Shown here piece by piece: positions 44,504-54,587 of a stretch of 64,000 nucleotides of DNA; the stretch's first letter is position 1; the number at the start of each line of letters is the position of its first letter. The stretch is from assembly GCA_027946365.1 (NCBI GenBank), contig JAPEUQ010000004.1:1612001-1676000 (forward strand), written 5' to 3'. The notes beneath the pieces were generated by a model. The model ran no database searches. It was not told the DNA's origin and was given only the letters and a program-made list of their open reading frames with translations. The position numbers and the translations under genes were made by a program. The stretch comes from Kalmusia sp. IMI 367209 (lineage: Eukaryota > Ascomycota > Dothideomycetes > Pleosporales > Didymosphaeriaceae).

Positions 44504-45886
44504 TCACATCGCAGCCTTGCTTGCCTGTAACGCCCCAACTACCGTAAAGGCCAGTATCGGAGACACGATGTAACTGATCGTCAAGATCTTAGCCATACGT
44601 TGCTCGTCCTCCACGCCCGCATCTGAGACTTGCACCATTGTGATCAGTTTCATCGCCGGCGGACCAGTCGGCATCAGCATCATCGTGAACCACAGCATTG
44701 GATCGTCCCCCAACAAACCCCTTCTCCCCTCATTCTTTGCTATACCGTATATCGCCGCGATGGAAAGCGCTGGCCATAGAACGAAACGGACGACTAGGAT
44801 AAACGCAGTTGTGAGCCAGGGAATGTGCGCCGCTTGGCCGCTGCCAGACGCATGCTTATTTTCCTGGTACGACGAGTAGAGCGAAATTCCAGCGACTACC
44901 AGGGGAAGCGGTACGAACAATTGACCCAGACTTTTCCAACTCTCCGTGAGCCAGGCGGTGAATATGCCACCATCGAACGTATCACTGAAGAACGCTCTAT
45001 GAAGTGGAGTGACCAGTCCAATGATAGCCCCAAGCACGGCACCAATAAGCGGTGCATTCAAAAAGTCGTACAGGAACAACAGCCACCACTTCGTCCTTGG
45101 GCTCAGCCCATTCCATTTGGGGTGCGGGATGTAACGCGGTCGGCGCTTGACCGTCGTGAACTTGGGTTGCGATGGGAAGAACGTTATGCTCGCAACGCTA
45201 GCATGCCGTCTTGAATCTACCTTGCGTCGATCCGGCACACCGAGCAAGCCCGTTCGCTCACTTGGCTCTGCTTGTCTTTCGTCGCTATCCACATCATTGC
45301 CTTCCTCTTCATCCCTCTCTGTCCAGGTGCCACTCGACGATACGCTCTCCTCTTCGCTATCCGGTGCGTGCTCCGTATCGATCAACCTTGGGCCCACAGC
45401 AAATGTCAAACAACTACTTATCGTCGAGAACACTAGGAAATAACTCTTTGCCCGCTCAATCATATCCCTCGTACTCTCACCCTCACCCATCAATACCTTC
45501 AGTATCCCCGTCTCGTCCAGGCTTTGTATCAGTAACAGCGGGTAGCTCGTGGTATTATTAAACATGATCGCACAGGTGATCCAATCCGGCATCTTGAACA
45601 GTACATGAGCGGCTATGCCGATGAGGAAGCTGATGGTGTGCGCGATCAAAGCCCAAATGACGACGATGAGGTAGCGGTGTGCGGATCCGGCGTGCATTTC
45701 TGAACCGAGCTTCACCAGCAGCAGCGCGGGGAGGAACATCTTCACACAGATCTTGCTGATTGCTTTGCCATTCTTTGAGTCAAGTAATTCAAGATGCGCG
45801 GCGATACCACCGTAAGATATGACTAACAACACCGAAAGCGACGCCTGGATGGCGGCGACAAAGGATGAGAGGAGCCCTGAAGCCAT
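44504..45886 (-). CDS. Auxin efflux carrier (AEC) family transporter
   Basis: Single exon, 460 residues from ATG 45886. Ten hydrophobic segments are arranged as two blocks of five. The first block begins with SLSVLLVISYGGIAAHL and includes KICVKMFLPALLLVKLG and the NNTTSYPLLLIQSL segment with the unwound helix Asn/Pro. A central hydrophilic loop of about 100 residues is rich in Glu, Ser and Arg. The second block includes NAPLIGAVLGAIIGLVTPLH and MLMPTGPPAMKLITM, the mirrored Pro helix. This is the AEC/membrane transport protein family found in fungal endomembranes (yeast Ecm3-like). The substrate is unknown. Convergent with the Ras-like gene, with a 58 bp gap between stop codons. Confidence 0.88.
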   Translation of the reverse strand: MASGLLSSFVAAIQASLSVLLVISYGGIAAHLELLDSKNGKAISKICVKMFLPALLLVKLGSEMHAGSAHRYLIVVIWALIAHTISFLIGIAAHVLFKMPDWITCAIMFNNTTSYPLLLIQSLDETGILKVLMGEGESTRDMIERAKSYFLVFSTISSCLTFAVGPRLIDTEHAPDSEEESVSSSGTWTERDEEEGNDVDSDERQAEPSERTGLLGVPDRRKVDSRRHASVASITFFPSQPKFTTVKRRPRYIPHPKWNGLSPRTKWWLLFLYDFLNAPLIGAVLGAIIGLVTPLHRAFFSDTFDGGIFTAWLTESWKSLGQLFVPLPLVVAGISLYSSYQENKHASGSGQAAHIPWLTTAFILVVRFVLWPALSIAAIYGIAKNEGRRGLLGDDPMLWFTMMLMPTGPPAMKLITMVQVSDAGVEDEQRMAKILTISYIVSPILAFTVVGALQASKAAM

Positions 45887-46549
45887 CCTGAAGGAGGAGT
45901 GGATATGCGGATGAGGCGGGACGGGAGGAGAGGTGAGGATGTCGGGACATTCGATAGCATGCGCGACAGCGTCATGACCTCGAGTTTTGTACTTTGGCGG
46001 CTGGGCTGGCCGATTTGAACCTGTTTGCTTGTTCTAGCGTACTTCTCGTCACGGCGGGGAACGAGCACGCCATTTAAGCCGAGCCGATGGGGATGACGTG
46101 GGGTTGTGGTGAACGCTTCGCTTGCCTGCACTAGGTTCTGCTTGGTATTCGAGGGTTGTGTATAGATGTAAGAACTCGGTTCCTTTCCGCAAATGATACG
46201 GTTGACACGCGGTTGGTGTTGGATATTCGAGACATGTGGACGTCTACAGTCGCAGCACTTGTTGTTCGCCCGGCTTAAGCTAAGCCGCTCCTCAGAAATG
46301 ACCAAGACAGTCGCCTTAGGCATGACACTGTGGGAACGGATGTGTCAGCGGCTATGTGGAGGGAACGCGCTTTGTGCAAGGGAGCTAAAGGAAGCTATTA
46401 TCAGCTGTTGAAGGACGAGGTTTCGGGATGCTACAAGAAACTGTAGATGAGTGGTAATAATGATATACCAAGTTGACGAGTAAAAAATTTAGATGAGGGA
46501 CAATGGAGATGATTTCGAAATGGTGTAATTGCATAGGGTGTCTACAATC
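45887..46549. other. Intergenic, no gene seen
   Basis: Promoter side of the AEC gene and 3' flank of the histidine kinase. No coding or RNA gene recognised. Confidence 0.55.
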
Positions 46550-49500
46550 CTACCCTTCCCCTTCTCTCGCTCTTTCCAACATTCTACCTTTCCAACTCGC
46601 GCCCCCGCTACCCACACCCTCCACCACCCCTATCATTCTATTCATCAGTTCCGAGACACGGAACGGTTTACTAACTACGTCATCCATGCCAACATTCATC
46701 GCCGCCTGGATCTGCTGATCTCTCGCATTCGCCGTAACGCCAATGACGGGTATATGCCCCATCAGCCCACCATCGCGCTCGAATTCTCGAATCTTGGCGA
46801 CCGCTGTAAGTCCATTCATGACGGGCATTTCCCAATCCATCAACACAAGATGGAGCTCTTCGGGCAGATCCACCACGTTGTTCTGAGTCTCGTCTGAGTT
46901 TTTCAAATGTGCGTCGGCATCCCTCCAACGGCTCGTCGTTTTGAGGAAGTCAAGCGCTTCCCCACCGTGGTTAGCAACGCTCACAACGCAACCTAGATTC
47001 CGCAGCTGTTTTGCGAGGACCTTCTGATTGACTAGATTATCTTCCACTACAAGTACGTGTAGCTCTTCAGGTATGTTGTTTGCCTTCTTCATTCCGTACA
47101 AATCCGGCTCGGGTGGTTCAAAAGCGGCGCTCGGTATGTCTGGATGCATCGCCGATTGTCGACGATGTAAGGTAGCTGGCCTTGTTAGGCTCTTTCTAGT
47201 AGCCGATACCTCGATATCGGAGGATGAGTGTATTTGCTGTTGATGCAACGACCTATTTGTTGTCCTCTCCTCCGGGCTCGATTTCTCGCTGTAGGGGGAT
47301 TCTGGTTTGTGAAGCTTTGAAATCTCTCGCCGGGTAGTGGCACGATGCCTCATGTCTTCTGGGAATACGTTAGGTAAGCTAGGTCTCCTGACTCTAGTCG
47401 ATTCTGCCCTTCTCGCTTTAATATAGAAAGAGAACGTGCTTCCTTTCTTGAATTCGCTCGCGAGACCAATAGCCCCACCCTGCATTTCTGTCAATCTTCG
47501 AGATATAAATAACCCCAGCCCGCTACCTCCGTAATGAATATGTGTACGAGGTGAAGCCTGTGAAAACCTGGCGAACAGAGTGCTCCGCTCGCTTTCTTCA
47601 AGACCTCGGCCTGTATCCGATACTGAAAATTGAAGATACAGTGTAGATCCTTGTTGCCAGTCATCTTTAAGATGGGCGTCGTCTTCGACTAGCTTGGGCT
47701 CAAAGCGAATATCGTCAGCCTGACTATTTGGCTCTCGTTCATTGGCCATTAGCTTGACTTTGATGTGGCGTGGTTCTGATTCGAGTCGGGTGAATTTCAG
47801 GGCGTTGGTGATTAGATTTATAAGTACCTAAACAATTAGCGAGATGCATCCATGGCAGATGTGTTACCTACTTGTAATAGCCTCGTTGGGTCGAGGCTCA
47901 TCCAGTTCACTCCAAAAGCTCTGTAGGATTCATCGACTTCGAAAACTAGGTCCACCTCGGCAGCTTTAGCTTCGGCCTCGAACATCTTGACTGCATGTCT
48001 GGTCACAACTTCAGGCTGAGTATCGACTGGCGTGATGACAAGCAACCCGGAGTCGAGCTTGGAAACGGTGAGAATATCATCCACAATTCGCTTCATATGC
48101 TGAGCGCACTGTGCGATAGTTTGTGCGGCATCCATAGTCTGGTCGAGTAATGAAATATAGCTAGTCGGAGAGGGTACCAGATATTCTCCATCTGTTCCTG
48201 GGTATGAGGTAAGAATTCCGTCCGCGCATTGCATGATTGCCGATAGTGGGTTTCGCATCTCATGTGATGTAGTGTCGATGAAATGTTCAAGGTGTCTCTT
48301 AGATTCAAGAGCACTGTCTGTCCTCCGCTTCTGTACATCTTCGGCCCACTTTTGTTTCGAGATATCCGTCACGTTGCCGACAATTTCGAGTATCTCATTC
48401 TTCGCATCCAACTCTGGGTATGCTGAGCATAATATCCACTTGTAATAATCCTGAGGTTGGTTATCTGGCTCGAAGGCGTCTGGTGGTGGCTTCCAGCATA
48501 TGTTGGTCTTGAGCTCGAAGCAGATCGGCGACTTGTCGACCACGAGACTCGCGAACAGCCCTTCACAGACTGAAACCTATAGATGATGATATGATTAATT
48601 CATGGAAGAGTGATGTTAAAGATCGAAAGCTTACTCACATCCTCCGGCCATACTATCTGTGTCCACGCGCCCATGATATCTTGTGAGTTGAGAGCAGCCC
48701 CAAAGATGTCATACCAGCCCTGATTTCGATAGGTATAAGTGCCTACAGGATCGACGACAAAAATGGCGACGTCTGATTGATCCGCATACCGCTGGAATTT
48801 CTTTTCTTTGAGCTGTAATTCAGCCGTCAACTCCTCCTGGATGCGTGCTGCTTGGCCAATAGCGTTCTCCTTTTGGCGCATCTCTTCGTCAAACAGAACG
48901 ACCGAGGCAAGAGATGTTGCCAGAAGTCGAAGCAGCACATGGACGAATTGTTTGTAGTCTTCATCAAATGGCCGGCGTGGATTGACACCTAGTATTAGAA
49001 AGCCCTGCACTTGTTCGGTAGTAGTAGGTCGGATGGGGCAGAAGACGACGCAGCGGCATGGGTCACCGTAGCCTCTCCAGTCAATTCCTGCTAGGAATCC
49101 ATCGGGCAGACGTAGGTCAGAGAAGTGCACAACAACAGGCATCATCGCCTTCATAGCTTGGGCCAGGTGCGGATGAAAGATGTTGGTGTCATCTTTGAGG
49201 TCGATCATAGATGGGGCAACAGGATGGTCTCCTCGGACGCCGATAGAGCCTTTCAGTAAGAATTCGTCACTCTCTTTCCTGCTGCCGGGTGTTGATGTGG
49301 ATGACAAAGCTGAACTAGAAAAGTTTTCGGCGGCGTACAACAAGGCAAATGGGATGTCTCGATCGTTGGTGGCAATGGTATTGATAACTAAATCCCAGTA
49401 GGTGTTCAGATCGCGGGCTTTCGCCGTTTCGCTACCAATCTCCACCAGGCTCGAGATCCTACGCTCCAGCAGCTTGTTCCTTGTCGTCTCAACCAGAGGC

Positions 49501-50591
49501 TGGTAATAGCCAGCGACATGGCCATCGCTATCTAATATCGGAATGAACTGGAAAGAGAAGAATGCCTCTTCAAGAAAGCCGTGTCTGTCGATGAAGAGCG
49601 GCATGTCGTGGTTGGAAAGCGCTTTCCCCGTGGACTGAATATGCTGGAACAGCGGCTCGAAGTGCGGCCAGAAATCCTTTGCAGCAATGCGAGCACTCTG
49701 ACCCATGCAAGGATGCATAACACTGATGAGTTCAATGTAAGCTTCGTTGTATATCATGGTAGCATCGTCGCCCCAAAACAAGACGGCATGATAATGGTCG
49801 TTGAGAATCATATTCACAGTGCACCGCAACTGTGGAGACCACGAAGACATGGGGCCGAGCGGGGTTTTGGCCCAATCGATGCTCCGAAAATACAAGATGT
49901 GGTCGGACATGTCAGAACATGGCGAATCGAGCGTGTAGTCGAATGGGCCGAACCTAGAGGCGGGCTGTGAGGGGGTGAGAGCAATCGTCTCGGCTGGTAC
50001 ATCGAGCATCGTCACAGGCAGCCGCTCTGGTACTAATTGGGGCAGATTTTCGGGCTCATTATGCTCGCGGGGGTCAATGACGCTACGTGCAATCAGCCCG
50101 TCGTGCCCGTCGTTTGGCAGGAGCGCCGCCAGTACGCCACTGACAATCTTGTAATGCTCCACGGTCGTCGCCCACCAGAGGTGGCCTGCGAACAGGTATG
50201 CGGCTCCTCGCCCTGCCAGGTCTACGACGTCCGCGCGACTCCAGAGCCATTGCTTGAGAGCGGCATGCGACTGTAGGGCATCGGTAAACATGCCCTGGAC
50301 AGCATCGCTTCCTCGGAGCTTCGCGAGCAAACCCGGCGCAGCCGCGAGGGCTGCATTGAAGTAAACCATATCTAGCGGGCTGTCCGGTGGGGTGTGCGCC
50401 GTGATGTCGATAACGAAGGAGGCGCGCGCATCGTTTTCGAGAGCGCTGAGCAGGCTTATCGAGCCCAGCTCTTCACGCGACGAGGCGCGCTTGAGCTCGG
50501 GGATAGAGCGCAGCGATAGCTTCACCTGCGCGTCGCGGATCTCTTCATGGTAGCGCTGCGCTCGAGGCGCGCGGCCGTCGTAGCTGCTCAT
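46550..50591 (-). CDS. Hybrid histidine kinase
   Basis: Three exons, 50591-48639, 48576-47872 and 47827-46550, both joins phase 0 (donors GTGAGT and GTAGGT), 1,311 residues. The N-terminal 240 residues are not recognised. A PAS-like region (about 230-400, with SIDWAKTPLGPMSSW, YNEAYIELI and FFSFQFIPI) and a GAF-like region (about 400-600) follow. Another PAS domain at about 615-725 is split by intron 1. The kinase has H-box SHEMRNPLSA (His about 756), N-box LINLITNALKF, G1 DTGRG and G2 GGSGLGLFI. A receiver domain ends the protein with acidic pair VEDN (about 1147), phospho-acceptor Asp in LMDWEMPVMNG (about 1217) and Lys in SKPF. It should autophosphorylate and pass phosphate through an HPt protein (Ypd1 type) to response regulators. 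No membrane segment, so probably cytosolic. Confidence 0.92.
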
Positions 50592-51113
50592 GGGACGATG
50601 AGGTCCTCAGGCGTTCCGGTATCGGCTGAGGGCGTGCGGCATTGGGCTGTGGCCCTGGGGTGAGGCGTGCCAGTGAAGGAGACATTTTGAGATCATTCGA
50701 GATAGAGACAGCTCTGCGCTCGGCAGTAATCGGCCCGCTATACTGGCGGGGACGAAGTTGGTGGAAGCATGCTGGACCCTTACTGCGTTCGTCTTGATCT
50801 GGACTGCTGGTGGACGGGCTAGTCATCCATAGCGTCCCATGGTCTGGCATCGGGTAGTCACGTGATGGCGGGGCTGCGCTGACCAAATCATGGATGCAGA
50901 ATAGGCGTATTAAAGGAATTTCCTCTTGAAACTGCTCAGCGTTCATGTTGGTCTAGACCTTGGCCTGTCGATGGAGCTATATGAAATAGTTTTCACCCTT
51001 GTGTAGTATATGAGAGTAGATGTAGTATCGCCTAATTCTCGAACAAAGAATTATCGAATGGGTTAGGAATTTGCAACTTGGCTATCGAGAATGTGGTCGG
51101 CCCTTTGCAAGAT
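50592..51113. promoter_or_regulatory. Promoter region of the hybrid histidine kinase
   Basis: 520 bp. A 133-codon minus-strand ORF (50946-50545) overlaps the kinase start in another frame and is Pro/Ser-rich. No splice joins it convincingly to the kinase, so it is not called. It carries the TCACGTGAT element at 50858-50866. Confidence 0.4.
50858..50866. promoter_or_regulatory. CACGTG E-box element (TCACGTGAT)
   Basis: Third copy of the nine-base site, 267 bp upstream of the histidine kinase start codon. Candidate basic helix-loop-helix factor site. Confidence 0.35.
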
Positions 51114-52331
51114 CTACTCGCCGTAGAACTCGCAATAGCAGGTCGTGCAACTTCCTGCATTGTCAGATAACGGGGCTAGATATGCTAGATATTCCCGAAC
51201 GAGCGGACGCTCTGCGCTGCCGTTTACGAGTACTGTCGAGTCTCCTGTGCCAGACTCAATCAGCCTACAACCATCGTCGTGAATTGTACAATTCCGATAG
51301 CTGAGGCTTTCATCGGTTGGCTCATAGGCCATTACAGCACCATCTTGCCGCATGGTAAGCGGATCTATAACCCGATACAGAAACTCCAACTCTTTCCGTT
51401 CGGGTTTCACCACTTCTTTGGCACGGTGATGTGCACGTTTGAGCATGTGTTGGCGCATCAGTGTCAAGGTTCGTCCTATCAGTCGAATATGTCGGCCATC
51501 AAATATCCAGAATACTGACAGTTTGTCTAGGGTCTTGATACCCAATAGAGGGTGAATCCATTCTGGAACGATAGTGCCGTCCGTGCCCTCGGATGCTTTC
51601 CATCTCATGTTGTCCATCGCTATAGCTCCAGAGATTGGGAACAACAGATCAGTACTTGGAAGGTTGGAAGATTCGATTGACAAGCTGATTTTTCTCAGAT
51701 TCATGTTCGCGGAGGAAAGCCGGGCACATAGCTCAGGGTAGAACCCATAGCTGCACTGTAACTCTCGAGGCCCGGAGTAGTTTATTTGATCAACATGAGA
51801 GGTCTCGATCTCCGAATCCATCAAATGCAATTCTAGTGATGTAGGCAGACGCAATGACAGGTCGGACATGTCGCGCAGGAAAACGGCAGCTGTCGGTATG
51901 CGGAAGTCTGCCGTGAATGAAAATGTGTTCTTCCTAAAGAAGATATCATTGGCCTCGTAGTAGACTTGCTTGCATACATGGAAGAGAGAAATGTCGATCC
52001 TTGTACTCGTATTCCCATGTGTAGACGAGGCTATCTGGTAGGTCATGTGAACGGTAGAGGAGTCCAACTGCAGCTCGGGCTCGGGAACAGCGAGGTCGTG
52101 AAGCGGGACAGCCCACGTGCTTCGGCAAGTGAGTGGGTACGTCAATTTGTACTGCTGGTACAGAGCTTCGCAGAAGCCAATTTCACCGCCAACAACGATT
52201 CGAGATCTTGGGGCTTTTGTGACTGAGGCTTCGATGGCGATGGTGCCGTGAAATAAGACGTACTCGTAGATAATGTCGCGAATCTCCCGTGGAAGCCGCA
52301 AGAGCGGTGGTGGCTGGCTCGATGAAATCAT
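51114..52331 (-). CDS. F-box-like/2EXR family protein
   Basis: Single exon, 405 residues from ATG 52331; the longer frame upstream starts only with GTG. The N-terminus PPPLLRLPREIRDIIYEYVL is the F-box-like motif of the fungal 2EXR/DUF-type family (compare LPPELRNQIY at 27892). Further blocks are SLFHVCKQVYYEANDIFF, a classic LL-x-VCRQ-x-Y-E-A segment, the NTFSFTADF strand and LRKISLSIESSN. The C-terminus ends with two Cys pairs (SCTTCYCEF). Function unknown; probably a substrate adaptor or a nuclear or cytosolic protein. Confidence 0.82.
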   Translation of the reverse strand: MISSSQPPPLLRLPREIRDIIYEYVLFHGTIAIEASVTKAPRSRIVVGGEIGFCEALYQQYKLTYPLTCRSTWAVPLHDLAVPEPELQLDSSTVHMTYQIASSTHGNTSTRIDISLFHVCKQVYYEANDIFFRKNTFSFTADFRIPTAAVFLRDMSDLSLRLPTSLELHLMDSEIETSHVDQINYSGPRELQCSYGFYPELCARLSSANMNLRKISLSIESSNLPSTDLLFPISGAIAMDNMRWKASEGTDGTIVPEWIHPLLGIKTLDKLSVFWIFDGRHIRLIGRTLTLMRQHMLKRAHHRAKEVVKPERKELEFLYRVIDPLTMRQDGAVMAYEPTDESLSYRNCTIHDDGCRLIESGTGDSTVLVNGSAERPLVREYLAYLAPLSDNAGSCTTCYCEFYGE

Positions 52332-53084
52332 CGTGAGCAACGCCGTTGTCTGCTGGGGTCGAGATGCTTGTGAACGAAGTGACCAAGTGGGAATATGATG
52401 TGATGAGTCAGAATCATCCTTGCCTCGGGTCGGGCTAGCGGCAACCACGCCCACACCGCCTTCAGCGTGTATCTTCTTCTACCTTCAATGCGAACACGCG
52501 AAAAATGGTGTTGCATATTAAATACCATAGATGATTGGCTTCTTATACTGAGAGCATCACAGTCCGAACAGATTATTGAACGATAGTCAGAGAACAACAC
52601 TATTTGAAATGTTGGTGCTAGCTCGAGTCAACATGGATTTTTCGATGATGAAATACTGGTATCGACCGCTGTAAACCTACAAGAAATTTAACAAAGTAAT
52701 GTAATAGGTTGAGCCTAGCATTCAGTGTAGCAATCTGATTTTACTTAATTTCTTTCATTTAATGAGTCTCTGCGATGGTATAATATATATGTATCACCTA
52801 CAAGTTGACATAACACATCGCTTCACAGAGGGAGAGATCAGAGCTCGCCCAACCGCAATACAAGGCCTGTTAGTAAAACTACGGGTATCAGACAGGAGGT
52901 CCCAGTATGCATGAAGACATCTCACATCTTGAGGTTAGAGATAGTAGCGCGTCATCCGGTTGTCAATTTTGAAAAAAAATAGATTCTCATAAATGTTATC
53001 CGTGATGTAATGTGGACTACCAGCAGATGGGTCATGATATTCATTCCACCAACTATCTAGTGACAGGCTTATTTAGAATGTATT
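52332..53084. other. Intergenic, no gene seen
   Basis: Promoter side of the F-box-like gene and 3' flank of the arabinofuranosidase. A/T-rich stretches near 52700-53000. No gene recognised. Confidence 0.55.
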
Positions 53085-54587
53085 TCAAGCAAAGCTAGTG
53101 CCAACAACCCAGCTGGTATCATCATTGAACGATCCAGGAGCGTCAAAAGAGTGGACACCGCCATTGCTTGCGATGTACGCCACGTTATCGTAGTGCCGGA
53201 AGTAGCGCGTGGGGTAGCCCCAGGACCGTATGGAGTTTCCTTGACCGTTGAGACCGGCAATAGAGCAGAAGGTTGCATCCTCCTTGAACTGCTTGGATCC
53301 GTCATTGGAATTGACTGCAAGTACGAAGTTGTAGTGTCGTAAGTAGCTTCCAGGTGTGTCCTTGGATTCGAACGAGTAGCAAGCGCTATTTCCAAGTCCA
53401 GTACGTACGGTCCAGGAAGCCTGCTGCTTGAGGGACGTAGCGCTGGACGAGGTGACGACCTGGGTATTGACGACTGAGCCAGTGTGCGCGAGGTAGCGTG
53501 TAGTGCAGCAGGATGTAGTTGCTCGCAGGGAGACGGAAGAACCGACGCTTAGTGCCGTGCCGCTGTTCAAAGATGTGGTGGCATATTTGGCAGCTACGAT
53601 ATCGGCCTGCACCGAGGCCTCAGTTGCATCGGTGGGATAGCCCGTAGTCATGACACCCTCGTAGAAAGTGCCCTGTGCACTGACACTGTTATCACCGCCA
53701 ATACCCAAGATAATAGCACCTTCTTTGCTCATTGGGTTGTAGCCGGATGCACTAGGTCGCACGCCGCTGTAGTACGTCGACAAAGAGCCGGATGCAGCGT
53801 TGGCACCTTTGATTGCCCACTTGTTTGGCCCTCCCTTGATGAGAGCAGTGACAAATCGGTACGAAATAGATGGGTCACCAGCGTTGTTCTTAGGGTTAAC
53901 GCCAGAGAACAGACCATTCTCGAGATCGGCCATGATCCAGGGACCACTTCCCGCACCACTGCCCCAAGCAGTGCTGTCGCCAAAGTAGATTGCTTCCATG
54001 TGGCCGTTGCCTGTGTCAAGACTGTTGGTTTCTGCGTTGCCGTAATCGAAGCAGCAGCCACCATTATAGTGAGTTCCGTCGAGAACTGCATACATCCCCT
54101 CAGCAGCATCGCCTTTCGCTGTGCCACTAGGAGCGTTGTTCCGGTAGCCGGTTCCGGGTGAAACGAAGACACCGTACGCTTTATGCCCATTTAGCGTGAC
54201 CGGAGCGCCGGTGGCACTGGCATAGTTGTCGTAACCATTCGGTTCTGGACCCCTGAAGCCGCCAGGCGGCGCCTGAGTGAGATGGTTGCCGCGACCAGAT
54301 TGATCGTAGATAATAGTGATGAGGCACGTGGTTCCGGCACAAAAGCTGTCTTGCGTTGCGGCATTGGCAACACCACCAGCGGAAAGTGGAGCGATAGTAG
54401 TCGTAGTGTTATCCGAACCGCGCTTCACCTGGTAGAGAGCTCCACTGAATGCACTGTACAGTGCGCGCGTGGTGCTATGTGCCGCGATACAGGGCGTACC
54501 GCCGGACGAGTAGATGTCGCATGGCCCAGCGGCCACAAGGGACCCCGTGGCAACAAAGCCTAAAGCGATGGTCAGCCGTGAGAACAT
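53085..54587 (-). CDS. abfB: Secreted alpha-L-arabinofuranosidase B (GH54 with CBM42)
   Basis: Single exon, 500 residues, matching the size of fungal AbfB. ATG 54587 begins a signal peptide (MFSRLTIALGFVATGSLVAA, cleavage near 20). The mature start GPCDIYSSGGTPCIAAHST is the GH54 hallmark. Vicinal cysteines GGCCFDYGN and the catalytic region follow. By motif position, Glu about 223 in DLENGLFSG is the nucleophile and Asp about 299 in GIGGDNS is the acid/base. From about 340 a beta-trefoil CBM42 arabinose-binding domain shows repeats with TRYLAHTG, SYLRHYNF and RYFRHYDN. The enzyme removes arabinofuranose side chains from arabinoxylan and arabinan outside the cell. In an AT-richer neighbourhood with wide flanks. 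Confidence 0.96.
   Translation of the reverse strand: MFSRLTIALGFVATGSLVAAGPCDIYSSGGTPCIAAHSTTRALYSAFSGALYQVKRGSDNTTTTIAPLSAGGVANAATQDSFCAGTTCLITIIYDQSGRGNHLTQAPPGGFRGPEPNGYDNYASATGAPVTLNGHKAYGVFVSPGTGYRNNAPSGTAKGDAAEGMYAVLDGTHYNGGCCFDYGNAETNSLDTGNGHMEAIYFGDSTAWGSGAGSGPWIMADLENGLFSGVNPKNNAGDPSISYRFVTALIKGGPNKWAIKGANAASGSLSTYYSGVRPSASGYNPMSKEGAIILGIGGDNSVSAQGTFYEGVMTTGYPTDATEASVQADIVAAKYATTSLNSGTALSVGSSVSLRATTSCCTTRYLAHTGSVVNTQVVTSSSATSLKQQASWTVRTGLGNSACYSFESKDTPGSYLRHYNFVLAVNSNDGSKQFKEDATFCSIAGLNGQGNSIRSWGYPTRYFRHYDNVAYIASNGGVHSFDAPGSFNDDTSWVVGTSFA

Noticed and set aside
49581..49970. 129-codon ORF opposite the histidine kinase
   Set aside because: Shadow of the strong kinase frame; no independent support.
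50545..50946. Pro/Ser-rich minus-strand ORF overlapping the histidine kinase start
   Set aside because: Different frame from the kinase with no convincing splice to join it. The kinase has its own good ATG.
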